NCBI GenBank assembly: GCA_937898675.1
Contig: CALEJB010000003.1
Location: forward strand, 1-41,074
From: an uncultured Prevotellaceae bacterium
GTDB taxonomy: Bacteria > Bacteroidota > Bacteroidia > Bacteroidales > Muribaculaceae
Direction: 5' to 3'
DNA length: 41,074 nucleotides
This document shows, in pieces, positions 6,851 through 14,462 of the stretch; the stretch's first letter is position 1; each line of letters begins with the position of its first letter. A program made the position numbers and the translations under genes. The notes below the pieces were generated by a model that was not told where the DNA came from, did not search any database, and was given only the letters and a program-made list of their open reading frames with translations.

Positions 6851-9106
6851 TTAGAATTTGAATGTCACATAGCCCAGTGCGTTGATGCCCGCCATGGGGT
6901 AAAACCGCGGGTCGCTGTACAGCGTGTAGCCGCCCACCTTGCAGCCGGCGGGATACAGCGCACAGGTCTGCGAGTAGCCATTGGTCTCATACTTCTCGTC
7001 AAACAGGTTGTAAACCGTAACGCCGGCCGTGACACTGCGCACATGCGGCAACTTGAAAGTATAGGCCACATCCAGGTTGGTGACAAAATAGGGATCCAGC
7101 GAGTCGTCGCGGCTCTCAAAGTTGTCCAGGTACTGGCGCGACACATACTGCGACTGCAGCGAGGCGGTGAAGCCCTTGCAGTCAACGGCAATCATGCTGC
7201 CGGCCGTCACGCTGGGCGAAAAGGCGATGGTCGTGCTGCCCTTGCCGATGGCGGTCTGGCTCCACATGTCGGCCCAAGAGTCGGCGGCATAGTCGCTCAC
7301 ATATCCCGTATAGTCCTTGATGCGGTTGCGCGACAGCGTGGCGTTCACATCCCACCGCAGCCACGGCGTGACGCACCACCCCGCCGTCAACTCAATGCCC
7401 ATGCGGTAACTGTCGGGCACGTTCTCGGCCATCGGTTCGCCGATTTCGTTGATTTTGCCGTTCAGCACCAGTTGGTCCCTGTAGTTCATGAGGTACAGGT
7501 TCACTCCGGCGCTGAAATCAGTGCTTGTGAACATATAGCCCGCTTCGGTATCAAGCAGTTTCTCGCTTGTGGGATGCACGGTGAGCAGGCCGTCGGTGTA
7601 GTTGTTGCGGGTGGGTTCCTTTTGCGCCACGGCAAACGAGGCGTATGCACGGTGACGGGTGCCGATTTGCCAGTTGACGCCGGCCTTGGGGTTGAAGAAG
7701 TCAAACGGCTCGTCGATGTCGAGCGTCTGCAGGTGCTCGGGCTGGGCGGTCCAGTCCCACTTGTCGTTCACGCCCGTGATGCGGTAGCCAATGTGGCGGT
7801 ATTGCAGGTCACCGTATGCGTTCAGGCCGCCCGCGATGGCATAGTTGCCCTTGACATAGATGTTGAAGTCGGTCTTGCGGCCGTTGTTGCGGTAATACTC
7901 GTGTCCAGGGTCAAGCGGGCGCGCATAGTTCTCGACCCACAGCACGCGGCCGTAATGGTCGTTGCTGTAACGGTTGATGCAGCCGCCCAGGGTCACCGCC
8001 AGGCGGTCGCCCTCATACTGCACGGCAAACACGCCGCCGCCAAAGCCGCTCTCCACGCACTTCTTGCGCACGAGGCTGGACTTCGTCAATATCCCCTCTG
8101 CCGTCTGAACGGGCTCGAGCAGATATTCCTTGAGCGTGCGCGCGTTCTTGTACTCCTGATAGTAGCCGTTGCCGCTGGTATAGTGCAGCGCCACCTTTAT
8201 TTTCCACAGCGGGTTGAACGTCTGGTTCCAGATCAAATGCCAGTGGTTCTGTCGGTAGATGTCCTTCTGGTCATCGTAGAATCCCGTCACCACGCCGTCG
8301 TGCTTGATTTCGCCGTTGGGGTTATAGGTGCGGTCGCTCTTGAGCATGTCACGGCTGATGCCGTCCCAGGCGTGATAGGTGTCCTCTTTGCCGCCAAAGG
8401 CGATGAGGCGCACCGACGTGTTGCGTCCGAAGTAGCCCAGTTGGGCAAAGTAGCCCGTGAGCGCGCTGCTGGCACGGTCGCGGTAGCCGTCGCTGCCGAT
8501 GTGCGACAGGCGCGCCTCGGCCGACCAATGCCCGTTCAGCAGGCCGCTGCCCACGCCCAGGGTTTCCTTGTTGGTGTTAAACGAGCCGTAACTGCCCGAA
8601 AACATCGCGTATGGCTCGCTCGAGAAGGCCTGGGTGCGCATATTGACGCTCCCCCCAAAACTGCCTGCGCCGTTGGTCGAGGTGCCCGCGCCGCGCTGCA
8701 CCTGGATGTCGCGCACCGACGACACCAGGTCGGGCGTGTTCACCCAGTAGATGGTATGGCTCTCGGCATCGTTCATGGGGATGTCGTTCATGGTGATGTT
8801 GATGCGCGTAGCATCGGTACCACGCACCCGCAGCGAGGTGTAACCCACCCCAGTCCCCGCGTCGCTGGTGGTGATGGCGCCGGGCGTCATCGTCAGCAGC
8901 AGCGGGATGTCCAGGCCGTGGTTAGCGGATGCCAACTGTTTACTGTCAAGGGTCGCAAAAGCGATAGGCGTGCCCACACTGGCGCGCGTGCCCGTCACCT
9001 CCACCTCATTCAGCGCGATAGCGGGCACAGTGTCGCTGCGGGCGGGTTGCGCCGCTGCGGCAAAGGTTGCCAAAATGGCGGCAACCGACAACAAAGTCTT
9101 TTTCAT
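6851..9106 (-). CDS. TonB-dependent outer-membrane receptor, probably for thiamine
   Basis: The 751-residue protein has a signal peptide (cleavage near residue 19), a plug domain at about residues 30-150 (VEVTGTRAS, MTPGAITTSDAGTG, VRGTDATRINITMNDIPMNDAES, VQRGAGTSTNGAGSFGGSVNMRT) and a large beta-barrel ending in the terminal strand GYVTFKF with a final Phe. No carboxypeptidase-like SusC extension and no SusD partner is present, so it is a vitamin or siderophore type receptor rather than a glycan one. The TPP riboswitch directly before its start and the PnuC-type permease directly after it point to thiamine or its phosphates as cargo. TonB/ExbB/ExbD energise it from elsewhere in the genome. 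Confidence 0.92.
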   Translation of the reverse strand: MKKTLLSVAAILATFAAAAQPARSDTVPAIALNEVEVTGTRASVGTPIAFATLDSKQLASANHGLDIPLLLTMTPGAITTSDAGTGVGYTSLRVRGTDATRINITMNDIPMNDAESHTIYWVNTPDLVSSVRDIQVQRGAGTSTNGAGSFGGSVNMRTQAFSSEPYAMFSGSYGSFNTNKETLGVGSGLLNGHWSAEARLSHIGSDGYRDRASSALTGYFAQLGYFGRNTSVRLIAFGGKEDTYHAWDGISRDMLKSDRTYNPNGEIKHDGVVTGFYDDQKDIYRQNHWHLIWNQTFNPLWKIKVALHYTSGNGYYQEYKNARTLKEYLLEPVQTAEGILTKSSLVRKKCVESGFGGGVFAVQYEGDRLAVTLGGCINRYSNDHYGRVLWVENYARPLDPGHEYYRNNGRKTDFNIYVKGNYAIAGGLNAYGDLQYRHIGYRITGVNDKWDWTAQPEHLQTLDIDEPFDFFNPKAGVNWQIGTRHRAYASFAVAQKEPTRNNYTDGLLTVHPTSEKLLDTEAGYMFTSTDFSAGVNLYLMNYRDQLVLNGKINEIGEPMAENVPDSYRMGIELTAGWCVTPWLRWDVNATLSRNRIKDYTGYVSDYAADSWADMWSQTAIGKGSTTIAFSPSVTAGSMIAVDCKGFTASLQSQYVSRQYLDNFESRDDSLDPYFVTNLDVAYTFKLPHVRSVTAGVTVYNLFDEKYETNGYSQTCALYPAGCKVGGYTLYSDPRFYPMAGINALGYVTFKF

Positions 9107-9126
9107 TGCTGTTCATTAACAAGTTT

Positions 9127-9206
9127 AGTTCTCTACGCCGGCATTGTCCGGTTCAGATTCTATGGGTATGTTCTCAGCCCCCTATTCAGCCGGGGCACCC
9201 CCAAAC
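9127..9206 (-). promoter_or_regulatory. TPP (THI-box) riboswitch
   Basis: The minus strand carries the conserved aptamer cores in order: GGGGGTGCC near 9194-9202, GGCTGAGA at 9172-9179, ACCC near 9164, and CCGGACAATGCCGGCGTAGA near 9131-9151, matching the CUGAGA and GCGUAG pockets of TPP aptamers. Its 3' end lies about 20 bases before ATG 9106, with no separate terminator hairpin, so control is probably at translation initiation. High TPP should repress the receptor and permease. Confidence 0.95.
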
Positions 9207-9222
9207 TCATTGAATCGTGCCG

Positions 9223-9230
9223 CAAAGGTA
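9223..9230 (-). promoter_or_regulatory. Bacteroidota -7 box (TACCTTTG) for the thiamine uptake operon
   Basis: TACCTTTG on the minus strand lies 16 bases before the TPP aptamer, placing transcription start just before the aptamer. No clear -33 TTTG at the normal spacing. Confidence 0.75.
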
Positions 9231-9304
9231 CAAAAAAAACGCAACCGCATTTCATCTTTTGCAAAAAAACGAAGGCACATGACGATGGACCAACGACTTT
9301 TCAC

Positions 9305-9312
9305 TACCTTTG
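9305..9312 (+). promoter_or_regulatory. Bacteroidota -7 box (TACCTTTG) for the C69 dipeptidase gene
   Basis: TACCTTTG lies 38 bases before ATG 9351, divergent from the thiamine operon promoter about 75 bases away. Confidence 0.7.
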
Positions 9313-9350
9313 CCATCAATAAACCAAAAGAACATAAACCATACGATATT

Positions 9351-10979
9351 ATGACACTCAAACACATGTTTATGGCGGCTGTGTTGATGACAGCATGCAG
9401 CATGGCAGCGGGCGCACAGGCGCTCGACGAGAACGAACTCTTCACGCAATCGTGCACCAGCATCATGGTGGGCAAGGCGGCGAGCGCCGACGGGTCGGTC
9501 ATCACCTCGCACACCTGCGACGCGCGCTACCGCACATGGATGGCCATCGTGCCGGCGAGCGACCACGACAGCGGCGCGGTCACGCCCGTCTATCGCAACA
9601 GTTACCACACCCAGTCGCCGGCCGACAGCACCGGCATGAGCCGCGCGGGCGTCATTCCGCAGGCGCGTCACACCTACCGGTACCTCAATAGCGCCTATCC
9701 CTGCCTCAACGAGAAGCAATTGGCCATGGGCGAGACCACCATCTCGGGCCGCGACACGCTACGCAACCCCAAGGGCATGTTCATGGTCGAGGAACTGGCG
9801 CGCATTGCCCTTGAGCGCTGTGCCACTGCCCGCGACGCCATCCGCCTGATGGGCGAACTGGTCAAGAAATACGGCTACGGCGACAGCGGCGAGTGCCTGA
9901 CCGTCGCCGACAAGAACGAGGCGTGGATATTTGAGGTGTTTGGCGAGGGTCCCAAGAACATCGGCGGCGTGTGGGCTGCCGTGCGCGTCCCCGACGATGA
10001 AATCTGCGTGTCGGCCAATATCTCGCGCATCTCCACCATCGACATCAACGACCCCGACCATTACATGGCATCGGACAATGTGTTTGACGTGGCGCGCAAA
10101 CTCAAACTGTGGGACGGCAAGGAGCCTTTCTGCTTCTGGAAGGCCTACAGCGGCACCAACTACCAGCACGAGGTCAAGAACTACAGCACGCGCGAACTCT
10201 ACATCATGCAGCAACTGGCGCCGTCGCTGGGCCTCAACGATGACATCGAGGACCTGCCCGTGAGCGTCAAGCCCGATGGCAAGGTAAGCGTCGAGGATGT
10301 GTCGCGCCTGCTGGGCAGCTACTACGAGGGCAGCCCGCTGGACCTGAGCGCCCGCCACAAGATACCCAACCCCCGCCGCAAGGACAATCAGGGCAATCTT
10401 GTCGAGAATGAGCCCGACAGCATCGTGTCGCCCGTCGCTAACCCTTGGATTACCACCGACCAACTCAACATGTTCTACGCTATGGGCGACTCGGCGATGA
10501 AGTGGACCCGCACCGTGAGTGTGCCCTGGTGCTCCTACAGCACCGTCATCCAACTGCGCTCGTGGCTCCCCGATGAGGTGGGCGGCGTGGCTTGGATATC
10601 ATTTGACAACCCCGGCCAGAGCCCCAGGTTCCCCGTCTTCGGCGGCAACACCGCATTGCCCAAGGCGATGTTGGTGTGCGGACAGGCCGCACAGCGCGAC
10701 GATGCCGTGCTGTGGCGCTTCCGCAAGGCCAACCGCCTGGCCACCGTGAACTGGGGCGCATTCCGCAAAGTGATGGAGCCCGCCCGCGACCACTTCCTCG
10801 AGAAAGGGTTGGCCGAACTCCCCGCCGTGGAGCGCAAGTGGCAAGACCTTAACAGCCGTGACGCCGCCCGCGCCGCACTGTACCTCAACAACTACACTGC
10901 CGACATGCTGGGCGCCGAGGTGTTCAAGTGGGAAGAAATGGCCCGCGACTTTTGGCTGCAGACCTGGAAGGGTTTCTAA
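9351..10979 (+). CDS. Secreted C69-family dipeptidase (PepD-like Ntn hydrolase)
   Basis: The 542-residue protein has a signal peptide (cut near residue 22-24) followed by Cys35 in QSCTSIMVGKAASADGS, the C69 nucleophile motif in which Cys becomes N-terminal after processing. Further family marks are SHTCDAR, YLNSAYPCLNEKQLAMGETT, ELARIALERC, GDSGECLTVADKNEAWIFEV and NISRI. C69 enzymes cleave dipeptides with broad specificity; with a signal peptide it would act in the periplasm. Length is normal for the secreted Bacteroidales form. ATG 9351 was chosen because it follows the promoter at 9305-9312 and gives a proper signal peptide; longer in-frame starts would cross that promoter. A dispersed repeat (11033-11156) lies downstream. 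Confidence 0.92.
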   Translation: MTLKHMFMAAVLMTACSMAAGAQALDENELFTQSCTSIMVGKAASADGSVITSHTCDARYRTWMAIVPASDHDSGAVTPVYRNSYHTQSPADSTGMSRAGVIPQARHTYRYLNSAYPCLNEKQLAMGETTISGRDTLRNPKGMFMVEELARIALERCATARDAIRLMGELVKKYGYGDSGECLTVADKNEAWIFEVFGEGPKNIGGVWAAVRVPDDEICVSANISRISTIDINDPDHYMASDNVFDVARKLKLWDGKEPFCFWKAYSGTNYQHEVKNYSTRELYIMQQLAPSLGLNDDIEDLPVSVKPDGKVSVEDVSRLLGSYYEGSPLDLSARHKIPNPRRKDNQGNLVENEPDSIVSPVANPWITTDQLNMFYAMGDSAMKWTRTVSVPWCSYSTVIQLRSWLPDEVGGVAWISFDNPGQSPRFPVFGGNTALPKAMLVCGQAAQRDDAVLWRFRKANRLATVNWGAFRKVMEPARDHFLEKGLAELPAVERKWQDLNSRDAARAALYLNNYTADMLGAEVFKWEEMARDFWLQTWKGF

Positions 10980-11032
10980 TGCGAAATTTTCTTGTTTGCC
11001 CTCCAAAAAACCAGGCGGTCACTCAATAGCGG

Positions 11033-11156
11033 GTTGTCAAACAACCTGAACAACTGGTAACAACTTGGATAACTTGTCTTTATCTTTAGCGGTATGGCTA
11101 ACGAAATTTGTTGTTGCTGTTGTTCCTTGTTGTTATGGTTGTTTGAACTTGTTTGC
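11033..11156 (+). repeat. Dispersed AAC/GTT-rich imperfect inverted repeat, copy B
   Basis: It begins GTTGTCAAACAAC and ends GTTTGAACTTGTTTGC, matching copy A (984-1109) along its length with scattered substitutions. Blocks such as GAACAACTGGTAACAACTTGG and GTTGTTGCTGTTGTTCCTTG are near-identical. The AAC-rich left arm can pair with the GTT-rich right arm. It lies between the C69 gene and the secreted protein at 11286. Confidence 0.8.
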
Positions 11157-11176
11157 ATTCTTGGAGACCAAAATGA

Positions 11177-11208
11177 TTTGGAGCAAATGAAATAATGTGC
11201 TAATTTTG
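11177..11208 (+). promoter_or_regulatory. Complete Bacteroidota promoter for the gene at 11286
   Basis: TTTG (11177-11180), a 20-base spacer and TAATTTTG (11201-11208) give a full consensus promoter, with a leader of about 70 bases before ATG 11286. Confidence 0.85.
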
Positions 11209-11285
11209 TACCAAAAATAAATCTCTAATTACTAATTTTTATCCTCCGCGCCGCCCCGGAATCTAATCTTAGGACGGAAACTACA

Positions 11286-12131
11286 ATGAAGCATCTTTTC
11301 TCTGTTCTTTTACTTGCGCTGGCTGTGTCGATGCCGTCACAAGCTGCGGTAACAGATGTCATCGAGATTAACGACCTTGAGGTATCCAAGGACAATCTGA
11401 TTGACTACACCCAGATTTTAGGCCTCTTCCAGGTGGTTGGCGTTAGCGCCGATTATCAAGTGCTTTACACCGTCGATGCTCCTCAAGTCGTGGGCACTTA
11501 TGGCTGGGAAGACATGGACCCCGACTATCCTGTCTCGCTGTACATCGCTGCCGAGGACCAGGTTCATAACGCCATTGATGCCGACCTCACCGTCAACCGC
11601 AGCAGCAACGGTTACACCTTTGACGGTCACATGACCATCGCCGACGGCCGCATGTTCCACATCACCATGAACTATGTCATGGAAGAGGCACAGGAGTATT
11701 ACTACGATGTCACCTCGTTCTCAATCGATGACCTGTGGGCTGTCATGGGCGCGCAGATGATTTACATGACCAACGAGGACAACAGTGCCGAACTCATGCT
11801 CATGATTAGCGATTCTGAAATCGTTAGCGGCTACACCTATGGATATAACCAGTTTGACCTCACAATGAGCATGTTGATGGTTGACAACAACTTTATTGCT
11901 ATCGCTGGCGGTGACTTCACCTATACCCAGATGGCTGGCGGCGAGATGGCGACTGCCAATATCACCGATGCCGAGGGCAACATCTACCACTTCAACTATG
12001 AGAACATGCCCACCGGCATCGACGAACTCAAGGTTGGCGCCGACAAGCCCGTCAAGCGCCTCGTGAATGGTCAGGTGGTTATCGAGAACAACGGCATCCT
12101 CTACAACATCATGGGACAGCCCGTCAAGTAA
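11286..12131 (+). CDS. Secreted protein of unknown function with short Bacteroidales C-terminal tail
   Basis: The 281-residue acidic protein begins with a signal peptide (MKHLFSVLLLALAVSMPSQA). The body is predicted mostly beta, with many aromatic and Asp residues, and appears to contain two related halves around YTFDGHMTIADGRMFHITMNYV and YGYNQFDLTMSMLMV. No recognised enzyme motif is seen. The final 25 residues (PVKRLVNGQVVIENNGILYN) resemble the short tail that ends many Prevotella/Muribaculaceae secreted proteins, possibly a degenerate type IX sorting signal. It has its own promoter at 11177-11208 and a likely terminator at 12160-12192, so it is probably monocistronic. Confidence 0.75.
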   Translation: MKHLFSVLLLALAVSMPSQAAVTDVIEINDLEVSKDNLIDYTQILGLFQVVGVSADYQVLYTVDAPQVVGTYGWEDMDPDYPVSLYIAAEDQVHNAIDADLTVNRSSNGYTFDGHMTIADGRMFHITMNYVMEEAQEYYYDVTSFSIDDLWAVMGAQMIYMTNEDNSAELMLMISDSEIVSGYTYGYNQFDLTMSMLMVDNNFIAIAGGDFTYTQMAGGEMATANITDAEGNIYHFNYENMPTGIDELKVGADKPVKRLVNGQVVIENNGILYNIMGQPVK

Positions 12132-12159
12132 CGACACTTCAACATACGTCAATAGAAGG

Positions 12160-12192
12160 GGGGGTGTCAAAATTCTGGCACACCCTCTTTGT
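12160..12192 (+). terminator. Probable terminator after the gene at 11286
   Basis: GGGTGT (12162-12167) pairs with ACACCC (12180-12185) around a 12-base loop, and CTCTTTGTTGT follows. The stem is short and the T run weak. Confidence 0.5.
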
Positions 12193-12400
12193 TGTCATTG
12201 TTCCCTCGCGTCTCATGCCGGTGACGAGCTTGCCGCAGGGGAGACAGCGGATGGGTCTCGCGGTCGTAACGTGCGGGGGAGCGCTGGAGGTGCGATATAT
12301 GTGTTGACGTGCGGGCGACCTGAAACTGCGATGTGCGTGCCGTGGGAGAGAGCAGGAAGCGCGATGTGCGAATCTTCGGCTGCTTTTTTCTTGAGCATTG

Positions 12401-12481
12401 TAAATCGCGGACTTTCAGCCCGCACCTTGCGAGTGGATGTCTATCCGAGGCTTCGCTCGCCACGGGCTCGCTCAACCCCGG
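12401..12481 (-). repeat. Dispersed intergenic repeat family 2, copy 1
   Basis: Read on the minus strand it runs from CCGGGGTTGAGCGAGCC to GTGCGGGCTGAAAGTCCGCG then ATTTA, and aligns over about 81 bases with 33655-33736. The core GCGGACTTTCAGCCCGC is a near-palindrome that can form a tight hairpin. Confidence 0.8.
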
Positions 12482-12563
12482 TTACAGTTCGCCTTACGGC
12501 TCACATCACGCACTTTTAGTGCGTCCCCATGACACACATCGCCCCTCTACCATATACCACATA

Positions 12564-14462
12564 CTACACACATGTGGCGTTTCCAGCGATCTTCTCACAC
12601 ACATCACTTTCACCGCCATCGCCGCAGGGGGGCATAGATGCGGTAAGGATGATGTCGATGAGGTAATTGATGTCCGCAATGTTCACCTCGCCGTCGTGGT
12701 TCACGTCGGTGTCAGCGTCGGCGGCAAACGGCGGCTGGCTCAGAATCAAGTCCACCAGCGTATTCACGTCGGCAATGTTGGCCTCGCCGTCGAGGTTCAC
12801 GTCACCTTTCACGGCGGTTACAGGCGAGTCCGGGTCAAATTCCTTGATGTGTATAAACCGCTGCCACACGGGAGCATTGCGGTAGGCGGCGGCACTCCCG
12901 GCGGGCACATACAGCACACAGGTGTTGTAATCGACCTGCTGCAGCAGGTTTTCATCGATGCCGATGGGCTTGGACCTGCGGTTATACAGCCGGGTGAGCC
13001 GCTGGCAAGAGCCCAGCGGCCAGTTGCTGCTCGCCTTGATGGATTCAATGCCTGCGCCCAGCGTCATGGTCTTGACGGCATTGCAGCTGTTCATCAACCC
13101 GTAGTCCACCCGTTTCACCCCGTCGCCCAGGCTGATTTCCTCCAATGCCGTGCACTCTGCAAAGACAAATGTGGACAAATCGGTGACCGAGTTAGGCACC
13201 ACCGCACGCGTGAGTTCGCTGCAGTAGCCAAAGGCCTCGCTACCGATGCTGGTCACCGAGTTGGGTATCACCAGTTCCTTGAACTTGCATCGTGTGAACG
13301 CCGATGCCTCAATCACCGTGACCGATGACGGTATGTCAATCTCGGCGAGCGCTGTGCTGCTCAGCATCGCCACGCTGATGGCGGTGAGCGACTGGGACAA
13401 CTGCACGTGACACAGGCTGCGGCAGTTGGAAAATGCCGAACTGCCGATTGTCGTCACCCCGTTGCCCATGTGCACGTCCTCCAGCTGCTTGCACGACATG
13501 AATGCCTCACTGCCAATATATTCGACCAACGCGGGAAGGTTTACATGCAATAGCCCGGCATTCATGAACGCCCGCGCCTCGATGCGGCGCACGGCGGGCC
13601 CAAACACCGCTTCCTTCAACTTGCCGCACTCGGCAAACGCGCCCGCTCCCACCTGCGTCAAGCCGTTGCCCAGCGTCACGCGCTCCAAGTTGCCGCACTG
13701 GTAGAATGCGCTTGTGCCCAGCCACGACACATTGTCGGGCAAATCAACCGCCCTTAATCCGTTGCATTGATTAAATGCCATCGACCCGATGCTCTGCAGT
13801 GACGATGGCCAGCCAATTTCCTCAATGCCGCTCATGTAGAAGGCTTGCCCGCCGATGGCGGTGACATGGTCGGGCAGGGTGATGTGCTTGAGTTTCGTGC
13901 AGCCCATCAGCAGGGCCTCAGGAATCTCAGTCAGTCCGTCGCTTAGGCTCACCCGCGACAATTCCCTGCAGGCGGCAAGCGCGGCAGTGCCCATGCGGGT
14001 CACACTGTTGGGTATGTCAATCTCACGAATTCCCGTCATCGTCAGCGCCCCGTCGCCAATCGTGGTCACCGTGGCGGGGATGTTCACGCTTTCAAGATAC
14101 ACCGAGCCGTTGAATGCGTTTGTCCCTATCGTCGCCACCCCGTCGGGCAATGTCACTTGTTTCAGACTCATGCACTGCACAAAGGCGTTCTCGCCGATGG
14201 CGGTCACCGCATAGTCCTGTCTCCCGTGGCTCACATGCGACGGCACCCTCACCGCACTCGCCCCCGTGTAGTTGGCATACGGGTCGGCATCGCTCGGCAT
14301 GGCGGTATAGGTCACCGACACCGTTGCGCCGTCGGGATTGATGTCATAGGCAATGCCGTCGGCCATGAAGTCATAGGCACGGGCCGTCAGCCCCAGGCAA
14401 GCGGCGCACGCCAGCGCCGTCAGCAGGGCGTTAATTCTAATGTTCGCTTTCATCAGTTTCAT
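12564..14462 (-). CDS. BspA-like LRR_5 secreted protein with two C-terminal dockerin type I repeats
   Basis: The 632-residue protein has a signal peptide (residues ~1-29), about twenty LRR_5 repeats at residues ~85-490 (IPNSVTSIGSEAF, LPDGVATIGTNAF and similar), a VLYVPAGSAAAYR closing motif near 515, and two calcium-binding dockerin repeats near 555-605 (GDVNLDGEANIADVNTLV and TDVNHDGEVNIADINYLI) with the DxNxDGxxxxxD pattern. Dockerins normally bind cohesins, but no cohesin is visible in this window. The gene begins by overlapping the stop of the GlmU-like gene (ATGA, 14459-14462), indicating translational coupling. An ATG three codons downstream is an alternative start. It is likely a surface adhesin or binding protein; the ligand is unknown. 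Confidence 0.9.
   Translation of the reverse strand: MKLMKANIRINALLTALACAACLGLTARAYDFMADGIAYDINPDGATVSVTYTAMPSDADPYANYTGASAVRVPSHVSHGRQDYAVTAIGENAFVQCMSLKQVTLPDGVATIGTNAFNGSVYLESVNIPATVTTIGDGALTMTGIREIDIPNSVTRMGTAALAACRELSRVSLSDGLTEIPEALLMGCTKLKHITLPDHVTAIGGQAFYMSGIEEIGWPSSLQSIGSMAFNQCNGLRAVDLPDNVSWLGTSAFYQCGNLERVTLGNGLTQVGAGAFAECGKLKEAVFGPAVRRIEARAFMNAGLLHVNLPALVEYIGSEAFMSCKQLEDVHMGNGVTTIGSSAFSNCRSLCHVQLSQSLTAISVAMLSSTALAEIDIPSSVTVIEASAFTRCKFKELVIPNSVTSIGSEAFGYCSELTRAVVPNSVTDLSTFVFAECTALEEISLGDGVKRVDYGLMNSCNAVKTMTLGAGIESIKASSNWPLGSCQRLTRLYNRRSKPIGIDENLLQQVDYNTCVLYVPAGSAAAYRNAPVWQRFIHIKEFDPDSPVTAVKGDVNLDGEANIADVNTLVDLILSQPPFAADADTDVNHDGEVNIADINYLIDIILTASMPPCGDGGESDVCEKIAGNATCV

Larger units (their letters stand above)
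10980..11285. other. 306-base intergenic region
   Basis: No gene is seen. The region holds copy B of the AAC/GTT-rich inverted repeat (11033-11156) and the promoter of the following gene (11177-11208). Confidence 0.75.
12132..12563. other. 432-base intergenic region rich in degenerate repeats
   Basis: No credible gene. After the terminator come imperfect tandem units with GCGATATATG (12292), GCGATGTGCG (12328) and GCGATGTGCG (12361), each preceded by a GTGCGGG or GCAGGAAG stretch at intervals of 33-36 bases, then the dispersed repeat at 12401-12481 and a small dyad GCACTTTTAGTGC near 12512. Confidence 0.6.

Noticed and set aside
7043..9322. 759-codon rightward open frame opposite the TonB receptor
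   Set aside because: Reverse-frame shadow; it also runs across the TPP riboswitch.
12269..12370. CRISPR array
   Set aside because: Units are imperfect, few and of uneven spacing, with no constant repeat and no cas genes.
12333..13328. Long rightward open frame overlapping the LRR-dockerin gene
   Set aside because: It is antisense to a clear LRR gene, spans repeats and the terminator region, and shows His/Val/Gly-rich composition typical of reverse-frame reading in GC-rich DNA.
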